Shown here piece after piece: positions 53,818 through 64,000 of a stretch of 64,000 nucleotides of DNA. Each line of letters starts with the position of its first letter. The stretch's first letter is position 1. The position numbers and the translations under genes are program-made. This DNA is from Dactylorhiza incarnata (Eukaryota > Streptophyta > Magnoliopsida > Asparagales > Orchidaceae), in NCBI GenBank assembly GCA_033032865.1, contig JAWHQI010000075.1:4774001-4838000 (forward strand). Direction: 5' to 3'. The notes under the pieces were generated by a model. That model was not told the origin of the DNA. It saw only the letters and a list, made by a program, of their open reading frames with translations, and did no database searches.

Positions 53818-55095
53818 ATGGAGGTTGATCAGCGGGTCTCGTGGATGGATCCCTTCATCACCTTCCTATCATCAGGAAAGTTCCCTGAAAAAGACATAGA
53901 CAGACGACGCTTCAGGTATAAGTCAGTATATTATTCTTTGCAAGCAGGAGGGCTGTATAGGAAGAAACTCTTGGGCCTTCTGGCCCGTTGTGTTTTCGAG
54001 GAGGAGGTTCCGAGAGTCCTAGAAGAAATTCACTCAGGGGAGTGTGGGAGTCACTCCGGGAGCCAAAATCTGGAGGGAAGGGTGTTGAGACAAGGCTACT
54101 TCTGGCCTACTCTCAGCAAAGATGCGGCGGAGTTCGCAAGAAGATGTTCGAAGTGTCAGCTCTATGCGCCGCTCCAACTCCTCCCGGCCCAGAGGCTTCG
54201 GACCATCACGGCTCCCTGGCCTTTTGCTATATGGGGGTTGGACCTAGTTGGTCCTTTCCCACAAGCCAGTGGCCAGAGGAAGTTCTTGTAAGTCATGATC
54301 AATTACTTCTCCAAATGAGTAGAGGTGAAGGCCCTAGCCAAGGTAACATCTCAAGTGGTAAAGAATTTTGTGTAGGGAGAGATAATTTGCAGGCACGGGC
54401 TCCCTCTGGCCATAGTGACAGACAATGGGCCGCAATTTGCTAGCGAAGAATTTGTCAGATTCTGCACCCAACTCGGCATCGACCTCAGGTTCGCATCGGT
54501 CCACCACCCGAGAAGCAACGGACAGGTGGAGGCGGCAAACAAAGTCATCGTCAACCTACTAAAGAAGAAGGTGGAGAACCTCCGGGGTAACTGGGTGGAG
54601 CAGCTACCATCCATCCTTTGGGCCTTAAGGACTACTCCGAATACCGCCACCGGGGAGACCCTGTTCAAACTTTCTCACGGATCCGAAGTTTTCCTTCCCA
54701 TAGAGTTCGAAGTAAAGACACCCAGGGTGATCGCTGCGGATGATGGAAATGAAGAATGATTGTTAGCTAATGATGTGGAGCAGAGGCTGTCCTTGGATCT
54801 GGTAGAAGAGCTTCGGGACTTGGCCACCATCAGGCAGGAGGAAATCAAGCGACGAATGGCCCGATATTTTGACAAGCACATCCGAATAAAACACTTTCAG
54901 AAAGGAGACCTGGTCCTGAAGAAGGTCGACGCGGCCGGAAGTGGTGCCGCAGTAGGTAAGCTCAACCCCAATTGGGAGGGTCCATACATACTAAGCGAAG
55001 CGCTCAGGTCGGGGGGGTATCACCTCTGGGTTGTGGAAGGGGTACCTCTTGGCCGAGCCAGGAGTGGAGATAATCTGAAGCGATTCTACCCTTGA
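53818..55095 (+). pseudogene. pol: TAT-1 integrase
   Basis: Zinc-binding part: IHSGECGSHSG with later C-x2-C in RRCSKCQ. Catalytic core: D in WGLDLVGPF (54241), D in VTDNGPQFA (54421) and E in NGQVEAANK (about 54539). C-terminal part has RYFDKHIRIKHFQKGDLVLKK and NWEGPYIL (GPY/F motif), ending RFYP and stop at 55093-55095. Stops occur at about 54289, 54316 (private, TGG to TGA), 54373 (shared) and 54757. Confidence 0.92.
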
Positions 55096-55173
55096 AAGTT
55101 TCTTACCATGTCATTTGTTGAACATCTTACTTCTTTGTGTAATGGTTATAACTGCTGTACGAGGATAACAAAA

Positions 55174-55650
55174 GTGATAAGTATTGGTGCTAGAATGCCC
55201 CAGATCGATTCTGCTCCCGGGCTCTCACTAGACGGGGGGTACAGGTTGATCTCTAGAGAGGCTGGCAAAGTGATAAGTATCGGTGCTGGAATGCCCCAGA
55301 TCAATTCCGCTCCCGGGCTCTCACTAGACCGGTACAGGTTCTGTGGAGAGGCTGGCAAAGTGATAAGTGTTGGTGCTGGAATGCCCCAGATTGATTCCAC
55401 TCCCGGGCTCTCACTAGACGGGGGGTACAGATTGATCTCTGGAGAGGCTGGCAAAGTGATAAGTATTGGTGCTGGAATGCCCCAGATCGATTTCGCTCCC
55501 GGGCTCTCACTAGATGGGGGTACTGGTTGATCTCTGGAGTGGCTGGCAAAGTGATAAGTATTGGTGCTGGAATGCCCCAGATCGATTCCTCTCCCAGGCT
55601 CTCACTAGACGGGGGGTACAGGTTGATCTCTAGAGAGGCTGGAAAAGTGA
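55174..55650. repeat. 96-bp tandem repeat, five units
   Basis: Units start with GTGATAAGTATTGGTGCTGG at about 55174, 55270, 55360, 55456 and 55551, ending near 55647. Lengths are 90-96 bp; the shorter one lacks six bases. The array lies just after the integrase stop, in the 3' UTR. The open frame through it is a by-product of the period. Confidence 0.95.
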
Positions 55651-55975
55651 GTACAAGTGAGGCGGGCTAACGCTGGCCCCGCTCGCAAGGTTCCCCAACA
55701 GGGCACAGCCCAAGCAGAGATAAGGTTCTGCAACCCGAGTCTTATCTTCGCAGCAGAAGAGTAGGTGGCGAGAGCAGCCTAGGTACAACACGGCGATGGG
55801 AGAAGTGCCAGTTAAGGAAATGCGGGCGCGAGCATCAAGCGGAAGTCTCAAAGGCGCGAGCGTAAGAAACTCAGAATAGCGCAAGTACAATAGAAAGAGC
55901 GCATGCGGATAAGAAATAAGATAGTAGCATTGGAATGATTGACAAAATGTTTCTTTTTCATTCATCACAAAAGGA
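55651..55975. other. TAT-1 spacer between tandem repeat and antisense ORF
   Basis: No gene seen; rich in GCGAG words. Confidence 0.6.
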
Positions 55976-56377
55976 TTACAGTCTAACGGCGAGGTCGCCG
56001 GCAAAAAGAAAAGATTTTACAATATAAGCAGCAAAAATTGAGGCGGCTCGCCAGGTAACTCTTCGGTCGCTCTCGCGATCCTCTATCTCGGAGATTGGCA
56101 CGAACAAGTCATGAACGACTTCTTCCGCAGTGAACTCCAGGGCGTCGGGAACGATCATGTTTGCCCCCTTGAGAGTGTCGAGGACGAGCTCCGCGATTTC
56201 CACCAACCTCTTGCGATCGGCTTCCTTCTCCTCTCGCAACCGACCATGAGTTCTAGCTCGCGAAGGAGGGAGTGGAAGCACCGCCAGGGTCAGGTCGCGA
56301 ACCTGGGCCTTGAGGCAAGCGTTCTCCATCTCCAGGTCGGCGATCCTCGCGTGAAGCTGGCTGACGGACTCGGCATC

Positions 56378-56447
56378 CTGTGAAAAGTGGGTTAGCGAAG
56401 GAAAAGCGGAGCGGGACAGGAAAAGACTTTTGCAAAACATTACTTAC
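56378..56447 (-). other. Intron 2 of antisense ORF
   Basis: 70 bp with donor CTG|GTAAGT and acceptor TTTTCACAG|GAT; phase 0, frame kept on both sides. Confidence 0.7.
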
Positions 56448-57169
56448 CAGTCTGCCTTGAAGACTGGCGAGGAGGCCCTCAGACAAGGCCTCCTTCCCCT
56501 TAAGCTCCACGACCTCATCCGCGGACTTCTGGAGCTCAACGTTGAGCTCCCTGATCTCCCGGTCCGTGGTAAAGTACCGGCGGCCCACCATGTGGGTAAG
56601 CTCTGTCGCTCGGAACTGGGCTCGCATGGCTTCGTGTACGAGCCCCTTCGGCGTAAAGGTCCGGAAGAGGGAGGCATCCTCACAAACATAAAGGCCGAAG
56701 GCGAGGGCGAACGCCTCGCCTCCAGCCTTGTCGTCCTCCACCCAGGAAGGGAGTAGAGAAGAGCAGACGACCTTGTTCTGCTCGGGATCCCATGCGAGCA
56801 CCGGCTCGCCGGCTGCGTCCGCAAGCTTCGCACCGAGCCCGAAGTTTGAGTGGCTCGTCGGCTTGGGCTTGGCGGCCGCCTCCTCCGACTCACCGCCCCC
56901 TTTGACAGGCTCCTGATTCGCTACTGGAGAAGGGTGGAGGTCCGGTTCGGAGAGGTCAACGACCTCCTTCGCCTTGGGGGCGGAGGGGGCTCTCTTGGCC
57001 TTCTTCGCCGCTCCCTGCGAGGCGGGTCGGCGCGGAGGCAGGGCTCTCTTCTTCCCTGATGAGGAGCTCGGGACGTCGCGGAAGGCCTCGACGGCCATGT
57101 GCACGAGCAAGCCAGAAGTGAGGGAAGAAGGAGGCGCGTGAGGAGGGTTGAGTGGGAGTTCACACTCTC

Positions 57170-57280
57170 CTGCAAAGATAACTGGGAGCGTTAGACAGTC
57201 GAAGGAGAAGGGAGTGGGGAAGTTGGCGAGTGCGAGTCAAACCTTCTCCTGGGGGGACAGGCGGCAAGAGCTCCACTCAC
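57170..57280 (-). other. Intron 1 of antisense ORF
   Basis: 111 bp with donor GAGA|GTGAGT and acceptor ATCTTTGCAG|GAGAG; phase 1 on both sides. Confidence 0.6.
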
Positions 57281-57650
57281 TCTCGGAGGAAGGCGACCAC
57301 AAAGTTCTTTCCTTTGAGGTACTGGTACAAGCTCGCATCACAACCCCTAGCGAAGCCGGAGGGCGGTAAGCGGCCTCGTCTCACTAGGTGGGGGTGTATG
57401 AGATGTTGCCGAAAGGACCCTTCACCAGGACGAACTTCTGCATCCAATAATGAGACTTATTCACCGTCTCGCATACGGTGACATGCTGGCCCGCAAAGTG
57501 AGCCGTCACGTCCTTGTACACGCGAAACGAGAAGACCTTGCGGAAGACGAGCAGGCTGAAGTCCTTCGTGAGGTTGGAAAAGAAGAAAAGGCCATCAAGA
57601 AAGGCACCGGAGCACTTGGCCCGCCCCTCTGTTTCCGCGTTAACAACCAT

Positions 57651-58280
57651 GATGTTTTGAAGCTGCGAATCACGAAAGCTGCGAGAGCGAGCTAGGTTTA
57701 CGAGAGAGTCAGAAAGAAGAGGAGCGCGAAGGGAGAATAGTAAATGCGGTGGTTGAAATGAGAAAAGTCCGACTATTTATTGAAATAAAAAAGGCGGGAA
57801 GACGTCGAAGCGCCGGAGTCTGCGGATAGCGGGTTCGCGCAACATTTTTCCACCTCCAGGGGTCCCATCCGATCCCGGAGAGTTGACACCTTGCCGAACA
57901 TCCTCCCACTAATCGTCGGCAAGCTAACGCTGGACAATGAAATAAAGCAAAATGCGAGGGCAGGACGCGAGTGCGAGTAATAGAAGCACAAAAGTAACCA
58001 ACGAATAAGCAAGCCAGGCATAGCGAAAGAAAAGATAATCAACATAGAAAACAAGGGCTCGCAAGTGAGTCAAAGTATTATTATTACAGACTTTTAAAAA
58101 TTTGTTCGCAACCCCTCCCTACGAAGGGGAGGGGGAAGAAAAAAATAAAATGCGAGGCGTGAGTTCTCAATATCGCAACCAATTCCAGCGGCCGCGACCC
58201 CGCACACCAGAGCGAGGGGGGACTCACGGGTAGCGATACTCGCGAAGTGACCGATTTGCCTGGCTCGCCAGCGTTATGTA
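57651..58280. other. TAT-1 3' end before shared LTR
   Basis: No gene. A purine run (GAAGGGGAGGGGGAAGAAAA, about 58124-58143) could be the polypurine tract, which would put the LTR start near 58148-58152. GCGAG/CTCGC words are frequent. Confidence 0.55.
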
Positions 58281-58691
58281 GCAGGTAGCCGCCCCAAACA
58301 GCGGAGTTTGGCTGTTAGCAGGCCAAACTGGGGTGCGTCTAGTAAAACCAAAAGGCGGAATTCCGCTATTAACAGACCACGAACAAAAAACTATAAATAG
58401 ACCTTGAAGGGCACCTTGGGAGAGGTGTCCAATCTCAGATCTCTGAGCTTCTTCTCCCCTTGGTTACTTTGGTTTAGATCTCTCCAAGGTGCCCGAGTCT
58501 CAGCTTTGGCTTGGGAGGGGAAGCGCTCAACGATCTTCCGGGTTAGTGGAGGGACCTCCTCTCTATGACTAAGGTCCCAGTCATTTTCCTAGTCTTCGGT
58601 CTACGTACTCTGAGGGATCAGTAAGGGCTAGCTTCCCCTCATCTCGGTGAGGGCCCGAGCTTCACAAGAGACCGAGAAATCAGTTTCAACA
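58281..58691 (+). repeat. TAT LTR shared by TAT-1 and TAT-2, conserved part
   Basis: Same as 49131-49547 except small indels (CTCTAG missing before the second hairpin arm). It directly precedes a second gag-pol copy, so one LTR serves both units. Confidence 0.88.
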
Positions 58692-58796
58692 TTTTTGGTG
58701 CGGTGAGCATGGAGCGTGGCTGGTCCAAGATAGTTCCAAGGAGAAGATATTGCAGGAGACGAATCGCAAGGTGAGGAGTTCAGTGGGTCACCCCAG

Positions 58797-60175
58797 GTGG
58801 TGACGCCGAGGATGTTCGCGGATTTCAGGAGGGAGGTGCTCGACATTTTCGGACTCACGGTCGCGGTGCTGCGAAGTGAGTTCGCGACCCCGGCTCCTCA
58901 GACGACCCCTCCCCCAGCAGCGGTTGGCGAGAATGCTCCGGGGGGAAGGGCCGGAAAGGAAGTCACCGGAGGGTCAGTGCAAGACCTAGAAGGACGAGTG
59001 CTATTCGCCAGCCCGGCGAGCTCTGTGCCGGCGAGCTCTGTACTGGCGAGCGCGGCGCAGGCGAGCGCGTGCCCAGAGGATGCAGCGACTGTGGGGGTGG
59101 TTCAGGCGAGCGCCGCTCTATCGAGCGCGGTCCCCGCGAGCCCAAGTCAGGCGAGAGAACTCGGGGGCGTGTAGAGCGAGAAAGGGTGGTTGGAGGAGGA
59201 AGCCCCTTCTGCGAGCTGGTGCTTTCTGCGCCCGTCCCGGTAGGGTTCGGGGAGTGGGATAGGGTGTACTACAATGGCAGGGATGACCCTATCCAGCACC
59301 ACCAATCTTTTGAGGACTCGGTCTCTATCAGGACGATGTCGGATGCTTTCAAGTGTCGGCTATTCGCTGTCACCCTTAAAGAGAAGGCCAGGGACTGGTT
59401 CCATCAACTCCCTACAGGATCGATCTACGCTTTCGAGGATTTGCGTCGAAGTTTCTTGTTGCGATTCTCAACTTCAAAGAAGAGGAAGAAGGACGCCGAG
59501 TCTCTCTTCAAAGTGAAGCAGGAGCCAAAGGAGTCGTTGGCTTGCTACGCGGACCGGTTCCAGGAGGAGGTGCTGCTCACTCAGGATATGCCTGGGTTTG
59601 CAGTCCAGCTCACCATCACGGTCGGGCTGCGGGAAAGTTTCTTCAAAATGGCTCTGAAAAGGAAGGCCCCCGTCTCCTACGAGGAGCTGATGGAGAGGGT
59701 AGCGGAGGAAGTCGGGAGTGAAGAGGCCAACACGGAACTCACCAAGAGGCGGGCAAAGCTCAGTGAGCCGGAGGTCAGACAGCAATAGGTGAGGAGGAGG
59801 GAAGAGCCGAGGGCCCCGGAGGGGGAGTGGAGGCAGCAGTTCAGAGGAATGCAAGGCCAGGGAAGGGGTTACGCCCCGGGGAGGGGTAACTTCTATGGGG
59901 TTCAAGGAAAACACCATCAGTTGGGATGGAGGCAGGGTCCGAGGCCGATGACTCCCCCACCCCAACAGGCCATGGCAATCAGGCGGGGAAGGGGAGGAAG
60001 AGGAAGGAGAGACGAGGCGAGAGAAGAAGCAGGAGCGGGAAGGATAAGAAGGAATAGGATGGCGGAGGCCGAGGCAGGGGAGGTAACGCTGCCGTACTGT
60101 GACTTCCATGATGAGGAAGGTCACGCGACGGCCACCTGCCCGGAGTGCCCGCGCCATGACAGCAGCAGTCAGTGA
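58797..60175 (+). pseudogene. gag: TAT-2 gag
   Basis: Same domains as TAT-1 gag: capsid in about 59230-59650 and CDFHDEEGHATATC near 60098-60140. The linker frameshift is shared. A private TAG at about 59786-59788 splits the R/G-rich region. Confidence 0.9.
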
Positions 60176-60215
60176 GGATTGAGGAGGTTGAGCCTCAGGA
60201 GGAGGAGGAGGAAAG

Positions 60216-60770
60216 GTGCGAGGACCGATCCGATTTGGGGACCCGAGGGGGGATCGGGGTGATCCATGGTGGGTAGGGATTGAGGCAACCCAGAAGGCGA
60301 GCCTCCATACTATCTATCATCGTAGCGTGGCTTCGACACCCCTAACCCCGCCCCCGACAGAGAAGATTTCCTTCACCCAGAAGGACATGCTAGGTTATAA
60401 GGACCCGTTCTGCGACGTGTTTGTCATTCAGACAGTGATCGAGAACTTCATCGTTTCCCGAATCTTGGTGGATAACGGAAGTTTGGTCAATGTTATTTTC
60501 AAAAAGGCGTTCGATGGGATGGAGGTGGAGGCGCAAAGTGTGTTGGCCGTGGATGGTCCGTTGTTTGGATTCTCCGGGGAGAGGAAGGAAGTAGAGGGAG
60601 GAGTAGGACTCCATGTGGTCTTGGGAGGGCAGTCCAGGAACTATTGCTTTGTCATAGTGGATGCCCCCAGCAGCAATATCGCCATCTTCAGATGGCCGCT
60701 CATCAGCGCATTCTGCTGTGTCCCCTCCACATTCCACCAGTGACTTAGGTTTAATGATGGATGAGTCCAA
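60216..60770 (+). pseudogene. pol: TAT-2 protease region
   Basis: VDNGSLVNVIF at about 60470-60500 has the D-N-G site with L in place of S next to it. TGA at about 60741 ends the frame earlier than in TAT-1. Confidence 0.8.
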
Positions 60771-61106
60771 GTTCGAATCAGAGGAGATCCGAAGGTCGCA
60801 AGGCAATGCTACGTGATAGCGGTCAACACAATCTCCTAGATAGCCGAGGCAGAGAAATGGGACCAAGAGATGGGTGAGTCGGCAGGACTTGGAGGAGAAG
60901 ACCAGAAGGAGGAGTTGGAGGAAAGGTCGGAGGAGCTGATGGAAGAAGAGAAGGAAGATGTGGAGGGTTGGGCCCAGGAAGAAGGGGCGGAAGGGTTGAT
61001 GGAGGTCCAGGAAGAAGGACGGGAATAAGGGGAAGACTGGGGAGAACAATCTCGGCTGGAAGCCATGGAGGAGTTCGTGGAGATCTAATTCACCACCCGA
61101 GCCGGA

Positions 61107-62482
61107 GTGGTGGAGAAAGTCAGGATCAGCGGGGAGCTCAGCCTGGAGGATCAGAAACAGATTCTCGTCTGTGTTCAGGAGAACGTGGATGTCTTCGCTT
61201 GGAGCGCCGCGGAGATGCCAGGGATCGACGCAGATGTTGCTTGCCACCACCTCAATCTTAACCCCGGAACCCGCCCCATCTGCCAAAAGAGGAGGGCCAT
61301 TGGAGACAAAATGAAGGGCCCCATCCAAGAGGAGGTGGGTAAGCTCATATAGGCGGGGTTTGTATCAGAGATCAAGTATCCAGGCTGGGTCTCTAATGTG
61401 GTCATGGTGAAGAAGGGAGGAGGTAAGTGGAGAATGTGTATCGACTCAGCCGTCGGTTTCCCTATAATGTCTTTTTTAGATGTTTTCTCAGGTTATCATC
61501 AGATTCACATGCACCCCCCGGACATCAAAGATGTCTCCTTCATCACAGGGGATGGGTGTTATTGTTATAAGATGATGCCCTTCGGGCTCAAGAATGCAGG
61601 CGCCACGTACCAAAGAATGATGGATAGGGTCTTCCGAGAACAGAAGGGGAGAAACTTGGAGGTCTACGTCGATGATCTCATGGTAAAAAGTTGCAACCTT
61701 GAATCCCACCTCCAAGACCTTGAGGAGACCTTTAGGACCTTGCGAAAGTATAAGATGAAGCTCAACCCCCTAAAGTGTGTCTTTGGGGCAAGCCAAGGGA
61801 AATTCCTTGGTCACCTGCTTACCCCGGCAGGGGTGGAGCCTAACCCGGATTAGGTCAAAGCGATAATGGAGTTGGGATCACCAAGAAACTCGAAGGAGGT
61901 TCTTAGCCTCACGGGAAAGCTGGCCGGACTCAGCAGGTTCCTCTCCAAGGCAGGAGACAAGTGTGCACCCTTTTTCAAGGTGTTTAGGGGAAACAAAAAT
62001 TCGAATGGACCCCGGAATGTGAGGGAGCCTTTCAAGCTTTGAAAGAGCAGCTCACCCAAACCCCCCTACTTCAAGGGCCGAGACCGGGAGAAGACCTATC
62101 CCTATACCTAGGAGTAGGATCTGAGGCAGTAAGTTCAGTATTGGTCCACGAGGAGGGGAGGAAGCAATTCCCTATCTATTACGTCAGCCGAGTGCTGAGG
62201 AAGGCGGAGCTCGGGTATCCGATTCTGGAAAAGCTGGCCTTCGCATTGGTAGTGGCGACCCGGAGGCTCCGAACTTACTTTCAGGCACATTCATTCAAGG
62301 TAGTGACTGATCACCCGCTTCGCAAAGTCATGGAAGGGGTGGAGCACTCGGGAAGGTTGGCGAAGTGGTCCGTGGAGCTGAGTGAGTTTGATGTTACGTT
62401 CGTACCCAGGACATCGATCAAGGCCCAAGCGGTGGCAGACTACATGGCTGACTACACAACCAAGGTAGGGGAGCATGAATTA

Positions 62483-62514
<32 letters not shown>

Positions 62515-62515
62515 G
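61107..62515 (+). pseudogene. pol: TAT-2 reverse transcriptase and first RNase H
   Basis: The same motifs as TAT-1, with the same roughly 23-residue gap at about 61443. YVDD at 61665-61676 is in frame here. Private lesions: TAG at about 61350, TAG at about 61851, and a 1-base loss near 61998 (AACAAAAATTC). C-homopolymer at about 62483-62510 codes polyproline. Confidence 0.9.
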
Positions 62516-62930
62516 CATGGAAGATGTTGGTGGACGACGCCTCAGGGAAGCACTCCTATGGAGGGGGAATAATCCTGGTGAACCCCTAAGGGACAAAGAT
62601 CGATCAGGCTTTGAACATCCACTTCCCGGTCACCAACAACTAAGCTGAGTACGAGGCGGTGATAGCGGGCCTGCGGTTGGCTCGGGAACTAGGAGTGCAG
62701 GATGTGGAGGTCTCAACGGACTCCATGGTGGTAGCATGCCAAATCAAAGTAGAATTTGAGGCAAAGGACCCGACCCTCCAGCGATACTAGGAGAAGGTCA
62801 AGGGAGTCATCGGACAATTCCGCACTTTCTCCATCAAACACGTGCCAAGGGAAGAGAGCACCCCCGCGGACCTCCTAGCCAGGTTCGGTCCCCAAGCAGG
62901 GGGACGGTTTCAGAACTCCTCCGACCCACC
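62516..62930 (+). pseudogene. pol: TAT-2 second RNase H
   Basis: Same as TAT-1 with the three shared stops. It also has a 3-base difference (GGGGGACGG) near 62900. Confidence 0.83.
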
Positions 62931-62948
62931 ATCGAGGAAGGAGAGCTG

Positions 62949-64000
62949 ATGGAGGTTGATCAGCGGGTCTCGTGGATGGATCCCTTCATCACCTTCCTAT
63001 CATCAGGAAAGTTCCCTGAAAAAGACATAGACAGACGACGCTTCAGGTATAAGTCAGTATATTATTCTTTGCAAGCAGGAGGGCTGTATAGGAAGAAACT
63101 CTCGGGCCTTCTGGCCCGTTGTGTTTTCAAGGAGGAGGTTCCGAGAGTCCTAGAAGAAATTCACTCAGGGGAGTGTGGGAGTCACTCCGGGAGCCGAAAT
63201 CTGGAGGGAAGGGTGTTGAGACAAGGCTACTTCTGTCCTATTCTCAGGAAAGATGCGGCGGAGTTCGCAAGAAGATGTTCGAAGTGTCAGCTCTATACGC
63301 CGCTCCAACTCCTCCCGGCCCAGAGGCTTCAGACCATCACGGCTCCCTGGCCTTTTGCTATATGGGGGTTGGACCTAGTTGGTCCTTTCCCACAAGCCAG
63401 TGGCCAGAGGAAGTTATTGTTAGTCATGATCGATTACTTCTCCAAATGGGTAGAAGTGAAGGCCCTAGCCAAGGTAACATCTCAAGTGGTAAAGAATTTT
63501 GTGTAGGGAGAGATAATTTGCAGGCACGGGCTCCCTATGGCCATAGTGACAGACAATGGGCCGCAATTTGCTAGCGAAGAATTTGTCAGCTTTTGCACCC
63601 AACTCGGCATCGACCTCAGGTTCGCATCCGTCCACCAACCTAGAAGCAACGGACAGGTGGAGGCGGCAAACAAAGTCATCGTCAACCTACTAAAGAAGAA
63701 GGTGGAGAACCTCCGGGGTAACTGGTTGGAGCAGCTACCATCCATCCTTTGGGCCTTAAGGACTACTCCGAATACCGCCACCGGGGAGACCCCGTTCAAA
63801 CTTTCTCACGGATCCGAAGTTTTCCTTCCCATAGAGTTCGAAGTAAAGACACCCAGGGTGATCGCTGCGGGTGATTGAAATGAAGAATGATTGTTAGCTA
63901 ATGATGTGGAGCAGAGGCTGTCCTTGGATCTGGTAGAAGAGCTTCGGGACTTGGCCACCATCAGGCAGGAGGAAATCAAGCGACGAATGGCCCGATATTT
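62949..64000 (+). pseudogene. pol: TAT-2 integrase, truncated by window end
   Basis: The zinc-binding and catalytic parts match TAT-1 (WGLDLVGPF, VTDNGPQFA, NGQVEAANK). The stop in FV-GEII is shared; the two stops before it in TAT-1 are absent here (SKWVEVKALAKV is intact). A TGA at about 63876 ends the frame. The window stops inside the C-terminal segment. Confidence 0.9.

Larger units (their letters stand above)
55976..57650 (-). pseudogene. TAT-1 antisense spliced ORF (gypsy-type transposon domain plus coiled coil)
   Basis: Three exons are inferred on the minus strand. Exon 1 (57650-57281, start uncertain) includes NKSHYWMQKFVLVKGPFG, like the middle of the PF04195-type domain, with TAG TGA at about 57386-57381. 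Intron 1 (57280-57170) runs GTGAGT to TTTGCAG. Exon 2 (57169-56448) has MAVEAFRDVPSSSSGKKR, basic patches and FTPKGLVHEAMRAQF. Intron 2 (56447-56378) runs GTAAGT to TTTTCACAG. Exon 3 (56377-55976) has a coiled coil (VSQLHARIADLEMENACLKAQV). Phases agree across both introns. Antisense ORFs are known in TAT-type elements; function is unknown. Confidence 0.7.
49131..58280 (+). mobile_element. TAT-1: TAT-type Ty3/Gypsy retrotransposon, inactive
   Basis: Order: LTR, gag, protease, RT/RNase H, a second (archaeal-type) RNase H, integrase, tandem repeats, an antisense spliced ORF, then a second LTR. Two RNase H domains and an antisense ORF mark the TAT/Retand group. It carries shared and private stops. 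The downstream LTR is also the first LTR of TAT-2. Confidence 0.9.
58692..64000 (+). mobile_element. TAT-2: second tandem TAT unit, cut by window end
   Basis: Follows TAT-1 at an offset of about 9.14 kb with very high similarity, from gag through most of integrase. It shares the RT deletion and many stops with TAT-1. Confidence 0.9.

Noticed and set aside
55108..55530. A 140-codon repetitive protein
   Set aside because: It is the 96-bp tandem repeat read in frame; 96 is a multiple of three.
1..64000. Host genes, tRNA, rRNA or microRNA genes
   Set aside because: No frame outside transposable elements showed a recognisable domain. The TGGTATCAGAG and TGGCGCC strings are primer-binding sites, not tRNA genes.

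Overview
The window is plant nuclear DNA made almost wholly of transposable elements. Lineage-level signs are Sirevirus-type Ty1/Copia elements (initiator-Met primer sites, LTRs of the form TGTTGG...CCAACA, an extra ORF after RNase H), TAT-type Ty3/Gypsy elements (second RNase H, antisense spliced ORF), tRNA-Asp-primed non-autonomous Gypsy-like elements, an RTE-clade LINE and a TS/Au-type SINE. No intact host gene was found. The species cannot be named from the sequence; a repeat-rich flowering plant fits.

Layout, left to right. 1-14439: Copia-A (+), its 5' end off the window, split by the non-autonomous element N1 (2575-9092, minus strand) that has two near-identical LTRs and a 5-bp target duplication. 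Copia-A sits inside the gag of Copia-C (minus, 14440 to about 16498). 16500-19147: a 5'-truncated RTE LINE. 19148-21203: unassigned LTR-like DNA ending in a GC-rich repeat island. 21204-41250: Copia-B (minus). Inside its integrase lies N2 (23561-36807, +); inside N2 lies D (27189-35177, +), a Sirevirus-derived element with gag and no pol; inside the gag of D lies a SINE-like insert (29061-29388). 41251-44690: remains of a minus-strand TAT element with a 66-bp minisatellite. 46073-48016: LTR-E, a diverged relative of the D LTR. 48292-49130: a motif array. 49131-64000: two TAT elements in tandem, sharing the middle LTR and many of the same disabling mutations.

Most of these elements are dead or non-autonomous. 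Copia-A keeps recognisable protease, integrase, reverse transcriptase and RNase H but has stops and frameshifts. Copia-B has lost RT and RNase H. N1, N2 and D carry no pol and would have depended on enzymes from relatives.

The main unexplained pattern is in the LTRs. In at least five LTR families from both superfamilies, a dense array of short, CpG-containing, near-palindromic words lies upstream of the TATA box. Each family has its own word: GCGCACGACC in N1/N2, CTCAGCGG in Copia-C, TAGCGCCGGCGGTAGCG in D, TAACGCC in E. One word, TTCGACGAA, is shared by Copia-A/B, LTR-E and the array before the TAT LTR. Some words also recur inside element bodies. Other notable items are twin 61-nt stem-loops with compensatory changes in D, a spliced antisense gene in TAT, a splice-acceptor-led extra ORF in Copia-A, and a conserved acidic zinc-knuckle protein carried by N1/N2.
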